A DNA stretch of 64,000 nucleotides from Siphonodentalium dalli. Its lineage: Eukaryota; Mollusca; Scaphopoda; Gadilida; Siphonodentaliidae. The stretch covers positions 31,502,342-31,566,341 of the forward strand of contig CP136069.1 in the NCBI GenBank assembly GCA_032622095.1, read 5' to 3'. A program made the position numbers and the translations under genes. Below are positions 10,539 to 22,800 of the stretch, piece by piece; position 1 is the first letter of the stretch; each line of letters begins with the position of its first letter. A model generated the notes under the pieces. That model was not told the origin of the DNA. It saw only the letters and a list, made by a program, of their open reading frames with translations, and made no database searches.

Positions 10539-10561
10539 GGGTGGGGGGGGGGGGGGGGGGG
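10539..10561 (+). repeat. Poly-G tract
   Basis: A nearly pure run of G (interrupted once by T) of about 23 bases is followed by GCGC. It could form a G-quadruplex and is prone to length error in assembly. Confidence 0.9.
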
Positions 10562-10841
10562 CGCATCCGGTCCTCAAAGAATGTGTGAGTGTGTCATGAT
10601 TCAACAGCTCTGGGGGAGGACTCGAGGTGAGATTCCATAAATCTAAAAAAGAATGGGCCGGCATACTGTTGGGATCGAAATAATTTAACATCTAGTGGGT
10701 AGAATATTGAATAATAGTATGGGGGGAATTTCCTCAAAATTAAATTGGAGTACAATGGTGAAATAATGGGGTCATTTCCCAACATATTCATTTAGCCCTA
10801 TAAAAGTATAAGAGAAGCTGTGTTAGCCCTTATCTGATTCT

Positions 10842-12829
10842 CAGTCCTTCACAGGAGGAAAACACAACAAGAGCGCTTATTTGCTCCCGCAATTCATAAG
10901 ACAAGGCTTTTCAACTGACACAAGTCTAATTTATCTGTCAGACTTGATAAGGGCTGAAATGGACAAAGGAAATTACATCGGTATGGTCCTGATTGATTTA
11001 CAAAAAGCATTTGATACCGTAAATCATTCAATCCTTCTGTATAAATTACAAGCCTTGGGTTTTTCGGATGCAGCTATTTCATGGTTCGAATCATACCTAA
11101 CAGGCAGAACCCAGGTGGTAGATATAGGAGGCACCCTATCAGAGCCTAATTCTCTCACTTGTGGAGTCCCTCAAGGGTCAATCCTGGGTCCTTTGTTATA
11201 CCTCCTTTACGTTAATGATGCGGAGGCATCAGTCAACTGTAACCTTCTTTTGTATGCAGATGACTCAACTCTGATTGTCTCTGGCAAAAGTGTAACCTCC
11301 ATTGGACAGTGTCTCAGTACAGAACTTGAAAATTTAAGCAACTGGTTGGTAGATAATAAACTATCCCTACATTTGGGGAAAACGGAATCTATTCTTTTTG
11401 GCTCACAACCTAAGATTCGTAAACAGTCAAAGCTAATAGTTAACTGTAAGGACATTTCAATAAATTCCACAACCTCAGTCAAATATCTAGGAGCAATATT
11501 GGATCAAAATTTAAATGGAGAAATGATGGCTGAGTCAGTTTTGAAGAAAATCAATTCTCGTATTAAATATATGTATCGAAAAGCAAAATTTCTAAATCAG
11601 CACTGTAGGAAACTTATGGCTATGTCTCTTATCCAATGTCATTTTGATTATGCATGCAACTTTTGGTTTTCGACTCCACTTACAGTCAAAACTAAAGGAA
11701 AACTTCAGACCTCCCAAAATAGGATGGTTAGATTTATTCTTGGTCTAGAAAGTTTCAGTCATATAAATTTAGATCACTTTCAACATCTCAAGATGTTCCC
11801 AGTAGAGAATAGGATAATTCAAAGAAAATTGATACTCATGAAAAAGATCTATGATAATAATGGCCCAAATTACCTCAATTCTATGTTTACCTTAGCAAAT
11901 CCTTCCCATGACACAAGATCTGGAAAATGCAAATATAATATCCCCTCTGTTGGACCCTTTGGTTCGAAGAGTTTTATGTATTCCGGCATTAAATGCTGGA
12001 ATAATGTTGTAAAATATTTAGATCCTTCATGTAATGAGAAACAATGGAGAGCCGACATTATTGAAAGAATCTGGATATATATCAAACAAAGCGATGAAAG
12101 CATTTATAAATACTTTTTAAATAAGGTTGAATTAAGCAAATCCCCCTTTGATTGATCATTTTTGGCATTTACATAGTATATATAGTTGGAAGCAATTTTC
12201 ATGGTGTGGTCGAGGAGTCATGTGATCTGAAGTCAGCAGGGTCCACAATGGAATCAAATTGGCTATGCCAGCTTTTTGTGCAACCCTGTTGGCTCTAGAT
12301 CTCATGAAACTTGTCCCACTCTGTGACATGTCACACTGAATCTGCTTATACTTATTTTATTACTGATTCCATTTATACTCTACAGTCACATCTAGATTCT
12401 ATTTACAACCTCATATAACACATATACATATGTTACCTATTCTTACTCTGTTACAATGTTTCATGATTCAAGAGCCAATAAACTTATCTTATCTTAACTT
12501 ATCTTATCTTATCTTAAGACAGGTGTAATTGCACCCTGTAATATAATCATAAGTTAGGTGTTTCTCAAACAAAATGTCATAATAGGACATACATGTACAC
12601 CTACATGTCTGTCAACATATAGTTATGTACACTTTCACATGCCCATAATTGAATTGAAACAGAAAAGGATCAAAATAAACCTTCAAATAGTTCAATATTG
12701 AATCAACGATTACAGTCATCATAATCATTTTAACAAGAGGGATGAGTGCACATTTTAGCACCTGTGAATTGAAAATTGCGAGTGTGAACAGGTGCAAGAG
12801 CAATCGCTCCTGTCTCCTGGTAAGGACTG
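10842..12829. mobile_element. hAT-type MITE (about 0.37 kb without insert) split by a LINE
   Basis: Perfect 8-bp duplications CTGATTCT lie at 10834-10841 and 12830-12837. TIRs are CAGTCCTTCACAGGAG and, reverse-complemented, CAGTCCTTACCAGGAG. Internal sequence on both sides of the LINE matches the uninterrupted copy at 36367-36724, for example AAGAC.GGTGTAAT next to each junction. Confidence 0.85.
10904..12514 (+). pseudogene. 5'-truncated non-LTR retrotransposon with open reverse-transcriptase frame (CR1/Jockey-like)
   Basis: An uninterrupted frame runs to the stop at 12153-12155. Seen in order: GFSTDTSLIYL, LIDLQKAFDTVNHSILLYKL (RT motifs 2-3), GVPQGSILGPLLYLLYVND (motif 4) and LLLYADDST (catalytic YADD). 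The C-terminal tail is typical of LINE ORF2. The endonuclease and the first RT motifs are missing, so the copy is 5'-truncated and dead on arrival. The first codons of the open frame (10881-10903) are hAT sequence read through by chance. A 3' UTR follows, ending in a (TTATC)n tail at about 12480-12514. The insertion is bounded by TAAGACA at 10897-10903 and 12515-12521. With over 400 codons free of stops it looks recent. Confidence 0.85.
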
Positions 12830-12999
12830 CTGATTCTTAATAATCGTTTTGCAGAACATTGAAGTGGTTTTTATATGAAAAGAAGCAATTTTAAACGAAA
12901 TTTTATACAAAAATTATAGGGACCCAAATAAGCAGCATATGGGGTGGGTGGGAATTTTTACTTGAAATTTAATAAGAGTACCCGTATTTTATTTGGATC

Positions 13000-14140
13000 A
13001 CGAGAGTAGTGTAGTGGTCGCGATGTAAATATAGAAAGCTGATGACTTCTCTACGCGAGAGGTCTGTACATGTAGATCTTGGTCAATGCTTGACTTAAAT
13101 CTTCTGACTTCTGCACATTCATTGAAGACTCGGTTGGTCTTGTCCTGAGGCTTTCAATAGGTTTACCTGGCAGAGCAGTTTGATGACTGTCTGACACCAT
13201 TTTTGTCTATCGTTAGTGGAAGGATATCGCTGGTAAAGTGTTTGGTGGTTGTGATAGTCCAGACTTGTCCTGATTGAATACGGATTGGAACTGATCAACT
13301 AGAACTTCTGCTCTCTCTTGGTTGTTGCTGACAATTATAAGCTTTCCATTTGATAGAAGAGGTGGCACACCTATGGAGTCTTGTTTTTTTAATTTTATGT
13401 AGTGCCAGAGGGTTTCGTATCATTTTTCTCTATCGCTTCCGATAGTGTGGTGTTTGTGCAGTCCTATTCTGCTTGTCTGAGGGATCTTCTACATTCTTTT
13501 TGAAATTCTTTTTAGTTGGTACACTGGTTTGTTTTTCTGGCTCTTCTATACAGTTTTGCTTGATTTCTAAGTGTTCTGTTCTCTTTATCGCAGAGCCATA
13601 GTGGTCTGATATGAGATTCAAAATATTTTACGATGGTACATTTTTGTCTATAGATGTCAGTATCATGTCACATGTTTAGATCATCTATCAGGATGTTCCA
13701 TAGGTCATTGATGTTTGCACCTTGAAATAGTTCATGGTAGAGTTTTGTTGAAATGAGGGATGCTTCCAGTTTTAGGTATGGCCCAGTCTGCTTGTAGATC
13801 TATGCAGAATTTCCTTGTTGTAGTCGGAGTGTGATATGGCTTCAGCTAAATAATTGTTACCACCATCTCATGATCTGATATCTCTGGTACACTTCAGGAT
13901 GATTTCACAAGTGTAGAGTTGGTCACATATAGTGCGTTGAGCATGTTTCTTTCTCTGTTGACTTGAGTTAGGTGTTGTTCACTCATAGTGTGAATCAGTT
14001 CTGTCTGGACCTTCTTGTCTTTTGACATTCCGCTTGCACACTTTGGACATCCTACTAGTAGTCAATATCAAGACAGTTAGAGTCTCCAGGCAGGTTTCAC
14101 TTTTTTATAGTGGTTGTTAGTGACTATCTCTAAGGATTTG
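13000..14140 (-). pseudogene. Decayed LINE ORF2 (linker between endonuclease and RT)
   Basis: On the minus strand broken frames resemble the spacer of Jockey/CR1-like ORF2: KLYRRARKTNQCTN, LSEAIEKN, then LWHYIKLKKQDSIGVPPLLS and NNQERAEVLVDQFQSVFNQD. Several stops and frame changes interrupt it. The best continuous piece is at about 13260-13440. It is cut on the upstream side by MITE A at 14145, and related sequence may continue to about 14520. Confidence 0.65.
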
Positions 14141-14144
14141 GATA

Positions 14145-14257
14145 CAATAATGCCCTAAATAATCGACTCAGCAGAATTACGGGTAACTTTTCAGGATTTA
14201 GTCAGAAATCATTCATCAGAAAGCTCTCACTGAGAGAGATTATTTAGGGCATTACTG
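14145..14257. mobile_element. MITE A copy 2
   Basis: CAATAATGCCCTAAATAATC to ...TTTAGGGCATTACTG lies between TA dinucleotides. It is shortened internally (113 bp) and inserted in the LINE remnant. Confidence 0.8.
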
Positions 14258-14591
14258 TAGCTCCTCAACTGATTGTTTGTTTTTACCATGGCATGCAGAA
14301 GCAGCTCACCAGAATGACTCATTGGTCCTGTTCTTTGAATATTGTTCACACAATCTCGCAATTTGTTACCAGCTCTAGTTGTTCTACTGACATGATGTTC
14401 CTGTCAAGACACCCCCATTAGGCTGATCTGTCCTCCCAGTAAATGGTGTATCCATCTGAATATACTTCGCTGTTTGAACAGTCTCCTTCAAGTGGTTTTC
14501 CAGGTTGTGAGCCATTCTAATTGTCAAAAATAAAACACAATTGCAATTTCTTGACTTTTTAATAATCTTATATTACTGTAGACACACTTAA

Positions 14592-14979
14592 AGTGATGTG
14601 AAACACTCCGGTAGGGTGATCAAATATAGAATGGAGAATAATTAATCTTGCTGAAAGACTCAAAGTAGTAATTTTTACAAATAAAAATATTTCCAAATTG
14701 ACAACACACACCATCATTCTTGTATATTAATTATATGCAGTGATTCTAGATGGCAAAATCATTTTCGGTTAGTTTATCGCCGATAGTTGCATCCCGAATC
14801 GAGAAGTAAATATATACAATTGATTGTACTCGTTCAGAAGATGTTTTCTATGGAGTGGTACAGTCTATTTGCTTAAGATTTTAGGCGATGTTAGTTGAAT
14901 GCTACATTCTTCCGGTTGGCATATCATCTGAATACTAACTGATCAGTTCCAAGCACCCGAACCAGTCCATAATATGTCT
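14592..14979. mobile_element. TTAA-flanked element (family with a reverse copy at 42923-43290)
   Basis: TTAA lies at 14588-14591 and 14980-14983. Bases starting AGTGATGTGAAACACTCCGG match, in reverse orientation, the whole of 42923-43290. Terminal inverted repeats are poor, so the class is open. Its right TTAA is shared with the next element. Confidence 0.7.
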
Positions 14980-14983
14980 TTAA

Positions 14984-15418
14984 AGGTACTCAATCCGAAT
15001 TAATGCTCGCAAATTACTATTTCCTTGGCTTCGGGGGTAAAAAATATTTGATTAGAGTTGAGCAACCCACCCATCAAATTAGGAGTGATCAGATATCGAT
15101 GTTTGAAATCTATTATTTTTATTTAAAGTGGCCCAGTAAACTGTCGACGAGAAGAACTTATCTGGCCAGATAGCGGATGAAGATCGATAACTCTAAAATC
15201 CAGTGGCTTTTTTGTGTCAGATATTTGACAACTGGCAAAATTTCGTTGAACAAAATGTTGATAAATAACAGGTTTTGGGCAATTTTATACTATAGTTGAC
15301 AGTGATTAGCATTATTTTTGAGCAATTAATCGATTCTGATAACCGAAGCGGCATTTAAAAAAAAAAATTGTTGTTAGAATCTGATTATATGGGGACCGTC
15401 GAATCGGATTGAGTACCT
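14984..15418. mobile_element. TTAA-flanked MITE with 15-bp TIR
   Basis: TTAA lies at 14980-14983 and 15419-15422. The ends AGGTACTCAATCCGA and TCGGATTGAGTACCT are perfectly complementary. A truncated copy lies at 6345-6753. Confidence 0.8.
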
Positions 15419-15614
15419 TTAAGGCTTAGCCTTAAATTATTTATTGATTTACTACATACTAATACCGGTAGATATTCACAGTCGGTTGATGGACTGAGAT
15501 CCGCCTAGGGTACCATTTCCCCAACCCCTAGCGGAAACCCTGGATCAATGTTTAGTTGGCCCTTTCCTAATTGGCTATACCCTCCCTTTGCCTGGATCAT
15601 CAAATCTGCACTTA

Positions 15615-15682
15615 CAGTTATGCTCTAAATAATCAACTCCTTAACCACAGCAGAATTATGTCGTTTACTTAGGGCATTACTG
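15615..15682. mobile_element. MITE A copy 3 (internally deleted)
   Basis: CAGTTATGCTCTAAATAATC to ...TTAGGGCATTACTG lies between TA dinucleotides. Only the terminal parts remain (68 bp). Confidence 0.8.
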
Positions 15683-15776
15683 TATGTGGAATCAAACCAG
15701 TTCATCCATTGCTGTACAGCTTGTCATAGCCTAATGTCTATACACTTTCCAAGTGATCCAACAGAACTCCAATTTC

Positions 15777-16105
15777 CAAGTCTGGATATAGTGTGTCTGC
15801 CATTTGTAGCATCACAAAATTCACCATCTGGAAACCTCATTCTGTTTAGGCCTTAATCGCTATGGGAGACCTAGGATCAGATTGAAGTTCCGCAGTTGAA
15901 GTGATGATGTTGACCAATTAGTAACCTCGATTATGCGATTTATCTTCTTCAAAATAGGGAATACCGGTATATAAACAGAAGGTAAAGAAGTAACTAAAAA
16001 CAATGTTAATTTGAGACTATAGATATTTCCCAGAAGATGAGGCCTTATTAGAATGAGATGCCCAGAGGGTGAATTTGGTGATGCTAGCCCACTGTGCCTG
16101 TAGAG
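15777..16105. repeat. MITE B, long form, right end lost
   Basis: CAAGTCTGGATATAGTGTGT begins it. The internal AT-rich part and the start of the second hairpin are present, but the right terminus is missing after about 16100. Confidence 0.7.
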
Positions 16106-16261
16106 TTACCGCTACTATGGCTGTTTGATGCACATTATTTTTGTTTTAGGGACATATATCCCAATGGAAACTTGGTCACCTGAAACCTGTGACATTAGAG
16201 TGATCAGAGCGTTCCAAGGAGCCAATACGCCCTGTCACTAACTCGTGTCCATATTGGATCA

Positions 16262-16410
16262 CCAGGCCCGGTTCCGTGGTTTTAGTGCTACAAGTAAAAG
16301 TTCTGGAGTAGCATTTCCATATATGGAAGTCATGAATAATAAAAAGCTCCATATATGGAAATGCTACTCGAGAATTTGATCTGTAGCCCTAAAACCACGT
16401 AACCAGGGCT
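16262..16410. repeat. Fold-back hairpin element
   Basis: CCAGGCCCGGTTCCGTGGTT...TAGTGCTAC and its complement GTAGCCCTAAAACCACGTAACCAGGG frame an inner perfect arm GTAGCATTTCCATATATGGA. The inverted arms cover almost the whole 150 bp. It lies about 230 bp upstream of FOXRED1 exon 1. Confidence 0.7.
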
Positions 16411-16635
16411 TGATGAATCTCTTAAACTACGGAACGGAGCTTGATGAATCAAATACTGCTGCGACTCAGTGATCCTGCTTATATAATGTCATAGTATAGA
16501 GTACAATTTTATTTATATCCCCATTCCCTTCACATCAACAGATAAATTGATATTAGAAATATCTGATTTGAGATTCAATTCAACAAATAATCCACGTTTT
16601 ATAATGAATTCTATTTACTCTTTCCAGATTAGGTG

Positions 16636-16872
16636 ATGCTAAGACAGTTTGTCCGCAGACTCTCTTCGGACATAAGTTCTGACAAGAAGTTTGTTGCCAA
16701 AGCATGGGATGATTTTAAAAATGACTTGAAGGCCTTTCACATTGGAAAGCAAACTTTCCCGTCTGAAGCTGATGTGGTTATTATTGGAGGAGGTGCTGTC
16801 GGATCAGCTGCTGCATATTGGCTTAGATCTCGTGGTCGTATTAACGTCACCATCGTTGAGAGAGACTTCACT
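16636..16872 (+). CDS. FOXRED1: FOXRED1 exon 1 (residues 1-79)
   Basis: Presequence plus FAD motif. An acceptor-like CTCTTTCCAG ends at 16627, eight bases before the ATG, so the exon probably begins at 16628 and a non-coding exon lies upstream. Donor GTGAGT, phase 0. Confidence 0.9.
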
Positions 16873-19800
16873 GTGAGTACCTCCTTGTGTTTTCTTCTGT
16901 TTATTTTTTTTTTTTAATTTTATTTTTGGTGCTAAGGCATGAATAATATAAATAAAAGCCACTTGGCCTATGGGAAGCCAAATTGACATTTAATAGATAA
17001 TTACGCTCAAGCGCAATAAGGAATCGCTAATAGTGCTTAAGCGCAATAAGAATATTTCTTATTGCGCTCCTTATTGCACTTAAAGATCAATAAGGAATAT
17101 TCTTATTGAGCTTAGTCGTAATTAGATCTTTATTGCACTTAACACGTTGAGTGCCTGAAATCAATTAGTAATCCCGCCAGTTTGCCAAATCATGGCAAGA
17201 TAGATACCCTTAGTACACCATAATTTGGCCAAGAATTGGATGACGTCGCGAGTTTAGATGACAGAAACGGTGATTGATAGTACTACGAGATAACTTGAAT
17301 AACTTGGATAACTTGGGGAATTTGGGTGTTCTCACCACCAGTGCCAACTACGAGTTATCTCATAGACACAATTGGTCACGTTTGAGCAACAAATATGAAG
17401 TAGAACGTAATCCAAACAAGTTATTTTGGTGGTAAGCATATTTATGGAGGTGTGGGTGTCCTTGTGGTGGTTATAGCTCATTATATAGTTATATTATGGC
17501 TCGATGCACACTGGAGCAAATTACTTATATGAGCATGGCTACAGACGGTGAATCCGACGTGGAATCGGGTGAACTTGATTCCTGTGAGGATGAGTTTATT
17601 TCGTCCAGTAATGACTACGAGCATGCATCTTCTGTTGTTTCAGGCATTGTAAGGTATCTCCCATTTAGCCTGATTTAGGCCTATGCTAGGGTTCCAAAGT
17701 ACAACCCAAAATAATAATGTAGGAAGAATTGTCAGCACAAAATTATAACAACCAGCAGTAGCCTGATAAATCCCTGTACATACAGGAGTGTGCTACATGT
17801 AACGATTCCATATAATCCATCCGTCTGGAAATAAGTAACCCTTTACTATAAACCTCTATGCTACACAAAAACATTTATCCGTACATAGAACAGTTCGATG
17901 AACTGCATGTCGTCTAAAGTAATTGGTACACTTTCCATTGTCCAACACGTTCGGAAGAGGGTACAATGTAGCTTTGGGAAATAATTGTTCCGCTTTACTT
18001 GAATTATAAATTATAATAAAATACCTAGCCCCCAAATGGAGCCGCACAGTATATAATGTGTATTCCAAAAAAAAAAAACAACTGCTGTGTTCCCTAATAA
18101 TGAGATGGTAGCATCAACGCGCGTAACATCATGGATTATCCGCTTATCTTGAGTTGGACACGTCCACTCGCACAAGAGTGAGGAGGAACATATTTGGCAG
18201 GTCTGTGTGACGTGTGTGGGTGGGTGTGCGAAGTTTCAATGTGTTGAAACACAACGATGTAATCATTTCTCGAAACTACCTTCGACTGTTTGTACATTGT
18301 GAATATCCACCCCCTGACTGTGCATGTGTGTACATTGCCAGTCTATTGAATACCAAAAACCCATTATAATTGCCCACACATGACTGCCTCCGGTGGGTCA
18401 CTTAGTAAGACAGTGTCAACTCTATTCACTCACAACTGGACCATTTTGAGTAGAATATATGTCCTGATGGTGCTCACTTCAGTTGAACGATGTAAGGGGA
18501 GCCACACTATTTATTTGATAAAATCACTGATCTGATGTTTTCGTGGTGAATCGACCTATTACACTGCTTCCGTTTGTCAGTTACATGACATGGAAACCAC
18601 TACAAGATAACTCGTAGTGGCAACCTGGGAAGGTTGCGTACTACGAGATAACTTTTAGTGGCACTCAACGTGTTAAGCGCAATAAGACATTCCTTATAGT
18701 GCTTAAGCGCAATTGCATCCTTATTGCACTTAAGTGCAATTAATAGCTCTCCCATGAGATCACCCCTCTGCAAATAGTAGAATTATCCTATATTTGCTCC
18801 ACCCATTGTACCATGGACTACACCATTTGAATTATTAGGAGTTTATGTAATGTGGCTAATTGCGCTTAGGCCCAATAAGAATATTCCTTATTGCACTTAA
18901 GCGCAATAGGAATATTCCTTATTGTGCTTAATCGCAATAAGAGATCCCTTATTGCGCTTAAGCGCAATTAGCTATTCCTTAAGCTTAAGCGCAATTAGAG
19001 ATTCCTTATTGCGCTTAAGCTCAATTATTTATTAAATGTCAATTTGGCTTCCCATATTGGCCATACGTCCCACAAAATTAGGTGGCTTTATTTGAACAGT
19101 GGCTTTTTAATTGAATCAAAGATTTCTTCCAACTATTTATGTTGTTAACACACCTAGTTCTATATGATTACACATCAGACAAGGGTCATAACTCTGGTAA
19201 AAATTGGCGGACCACACATATAACTAAAATAACTAAAACTAAAGTTATCTCGAAACCAAAATAATCAGCAAGTCAACAAGGGACATAACTCTTGTAAAAA
19301 TTGGCAGACCGCATCCATATTCAAACTTGACCTGTATTTTCATGTGGGTAAACATACAACATTTGAAAACAATCTGATATCTAAAACTAAAGTTATCATC
19401 TGGAAACCAAAATAGTCTGCAAATTCTAAGTCAATAAGCTCACCTACAACATACTGTTTAATTTCATCCATTTAATACAGTACTATACTGAAGAAATCCA
19501 CCAGAATCTTGACAATTATATCTGTGTTTACTAACCCAAACACATTCTGGGAAATTTGCAACTGAAACCATTTCTCTTTGCATGACTAAATCCTGTGGCA
19601 CACCCTACAGACCACATCCCTAATCCAATCATATGACTAAATCCTGTGGCACACCCTACAGACCACATCCCTAAATCCTGTGGCACACCCTACAGACCAC
19701 ATCCCTAAATCCTGTGGCACACCCTACAGACCACATCCCTAAATCCTGTGGCATGCCCTACAGATCACATCCCTAATCCTGTGGCACGCCCTACAGACCA

Positions 19801-22800
19801 CATCCCTAATCCTGTGGCACGCCCTACAGACCACATCCCTAAATCCTGTAGCACGCCCTACAGACCACATCCCTAATCCTGTGGCACGCCCTACAGACCA
19901 CATCCCTAAATCCTGTAGCACGCCCTACAGACCACATCCCTAAATCCTGTAGCACACCCTACAGACCACATCCCTAATCCTGTAGCACGCCCTACAGACC
20001 ACATCCCTAAATCCTGTGGCACGCCCTACAGACAACATCCCTAAATCCTGTAGCACGCCCTACAGACCACATCCCTAAATCCTGTAGCACGCCCTACAGA
20101 CCACATCCCTAAATCCTGTAGCACGCCCTACAGACCACATCCCTAATCCTGTAGCACGCCCTACAAACCACGCCCTACAGACCACATCCCTAAATCCTGT
20201 AGCACACCCTACAGACCACATCCCTAATCCTGTAGCACGCCCTACAGACCACATCCCTAATCCTGTGGCACGCCCTACAGACCACATCCCTAAATCCTGT
20301 TGCACGCCCTACAGACCACATCCCTAAATCCTGTAGCACGCCCTACAGACCATATCCCTAAATCCTGTGGCACGCCCTACAGACCACATCCCTAAATCCT
20401 GTAGCACGCCCTACAGACCACATCCCTAAATCCTGTAGCACGCCCTACAGACCACATCCCTAAATCCTGTGGCACGCCCTACAGACCACATCCCTAAATC
20501 CTGTAGCACGCCCTACAGACCACATCCCTAAATCCTGTAGCACGCCCTACAGACCACATCCCTAAATCCTGTAGCACGCCCTACAGACCACATCCCTAAA
20601 TCCTGTAGCACACCCTACAGACCACATCCCTAATCCCGTAGCACGCCCTACAGACCACATCCCTAATCCTGTAGCACGCCCTACAGACCACATCCCTAAA
20701 TCCTGTAGCACGCCCTACAGACCACATCCCTAATCCTGTAGCACGCCCTACAGACCACATCCCTAATCCTGTGGCACGCCCTACAGACCACATCCCTAAA
20801 TCCTGTAGCACACCCTACAGACCACATCCCTAATCCTGTAGCACGCCCTACAGACCACATCCCTAAATCCTGTAGCACGCCCTACAGACCACATCCCTAA
20901 ATCCTGTAGCACGCCCTACAGACCACATCCCTAAATCCTGTAGCACGCCCTACAGACCACATCCCTAAATCCTGTAGCACGCCCTACAGACCACATCCCT
21001 AAATCCTGTAGCACGCCCTACATACCACATCCCTAATCCTGTGGCACGCCCTACAGACCACATCCTTAAATCCTGTAGCACGCCCTACAGACCACATCCC
21101 TAAATCCTGTAGCACGCCCTACAGACCACATCCCTAATCCTGTGGCACGCCCTACAGACCACATCCCTAAATCCTGTAGCACGCCCTACAGACCACATCC
21201 CTAAATCCTGTAGCACGCCCTACATACCACATCCCTAATCCTGTAGCACGCCCTACAGACCACATCCCTAAATCCTGTAGCATGCCCTACAGACCACATC
21301 CCTAAATCCTGTAGCACGCCCTACAGAACACATCCCTAAATCCTGTAGCACGCCCTACAGACCACATCCCTAAATCCTGTAGCACGCCCTACAGACCACA
21401 TCCCTAAATCCTGTAGCACGCCCTACAGACCACATCCCTAAATCCTGTAGCATGCCCTACAGACCACATCCCTAAATCCTGTAGCACGCCCTACAGACCA
21501 CATCCCTAATCCAATCATCAGCAAATGTCATTTGTATCTTTTCGTTGAACACCAAATGGGAGCCATCAAATCTTTCCAAATTTCATTGAAAAAACATGAG
21601 TGCCAGTGGCCATGTTGGAGTTTACTTTATATATATCTCTTCATGTTGACATCTAGTATTAATTTTTTATTTTTTTTTAAAAGAATGGCTTCTAGCGGCT
21701 ATCTTGGATTTAACATTTAAATTTCACCTTTAAATCCATCAGCATACCCGGCAGCCGACATTTATTGGAGAACTGTTTTTAAAATGTATGTTCAGGATCA
21801 CTTCAAAATGGGAGCTATTCATACTTGAAGGATATTCATTCTAAAACATGGCTGATGGCAGCCATCTTGGCATCTGTGCATCACTATATACTTTAAACAT
21901 TTAAACTTTCCGAATTCCTTATCACTCCATTGACTCTATTGTATGACGTTATCCCATCTTCACGTTGAGCTACAGTGTCATTGACACTTTCTTTCTTATC
22001 TAGGTCTATCTTGGCACACTCTTCACGTGTATGGATTTTGAAATTGATTGATTAATTAGTTTTGAAAAGTACATTAAATTTTCCCACCCCAGAGACACGT
22101 ACTATCAATAACAAATTCAAATATTGGCTGCTAGCCAATATGAATTACTGTTTCTGTGTAATGTACAACAACCATATTAATATTAATCTAACCCTTCCAC
22201 TTTGAACCAGGTTCATTAATGAAACTCTATAAAACACCACATGGAACATTAAAAGTGATGTCTTGTACAGAAAAATCCCTCAGATGCATGTGTCAATAAT
22301 GTCAATAAATTATTGGTGAGCATCCAACCTACCAGTAGTGTTTAAATGGATCATATATTATTCAGTATATTTTGGCTTCTTTTATAAACACAGGTACCAC
22401 TCGAGCCTTTTCCTTTGAACATGGGCAATTTTGTTTATACATTTTACTGCCAAGATCAGCCAGGATTAATTAATTAGTCTGACAGCTGGGCTGCAGGATA
22501 ATAACAATGCTGGTATACTTTGACATTGAGTTATTGCATTGGTTACTTTGGGAAATAGTAACTCCTTGCACTCGACCATATACATATGCTATCTGTTCTG
22601 ATCTGATCTGATATTGTCATCTGATTGTGTTTATATTTCATGGCATAGTTTACGAGGACACACCCCTGACATATATAGTTGGGGGTAATTTGGTTGATTT
22701 GCTTTAAATTATTAACCCTGTCCATCCATTTTGGAGACACATGCCATTTTGATAACTCAAATATGTTTCATCCTTCATGTCCATATTAATCATGACACAC

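Larger units (their letters stand above)
16952..19091. mobile_element. Palindrome-array TIR element ('GCGCTTAAGCGC'), carrying a nested piggyBac-like element
   Basis: Left TIR GGGAAGCCAAATTGACATTT (from 16971) recurs as its complement AAATGTCAATTTGGCTTCCC ending at 19052; similarity extends outward to AATAAA(A)GCCACyT. Inside each end are runs of CTTATTGCGCTTAAGCGCAATAAG-like palindromes (16995-17140 and 18670-19020). Each palindrome contains TTAA at its centre, and one of these hosts the 17143-18672 insertion. A diverged relative is at 61179-61562. Confidence 0.75.

Noticed and set aside
10881-10903. N-terminal extension of the reverse transcriptase (LPQFIRQ)
   Set aside because: These bases match the end of the hAT copy at 36367-36724; the LINE begins at about 10904.
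19739-21515. CRISPR-like regular repeat array and long minus-strand frames (MWSVGRATG repeats)
   Set aside because: There are no spacers: units are contiguous 33/34-bp tandem copies. The frames are a by-product of the repeat period.
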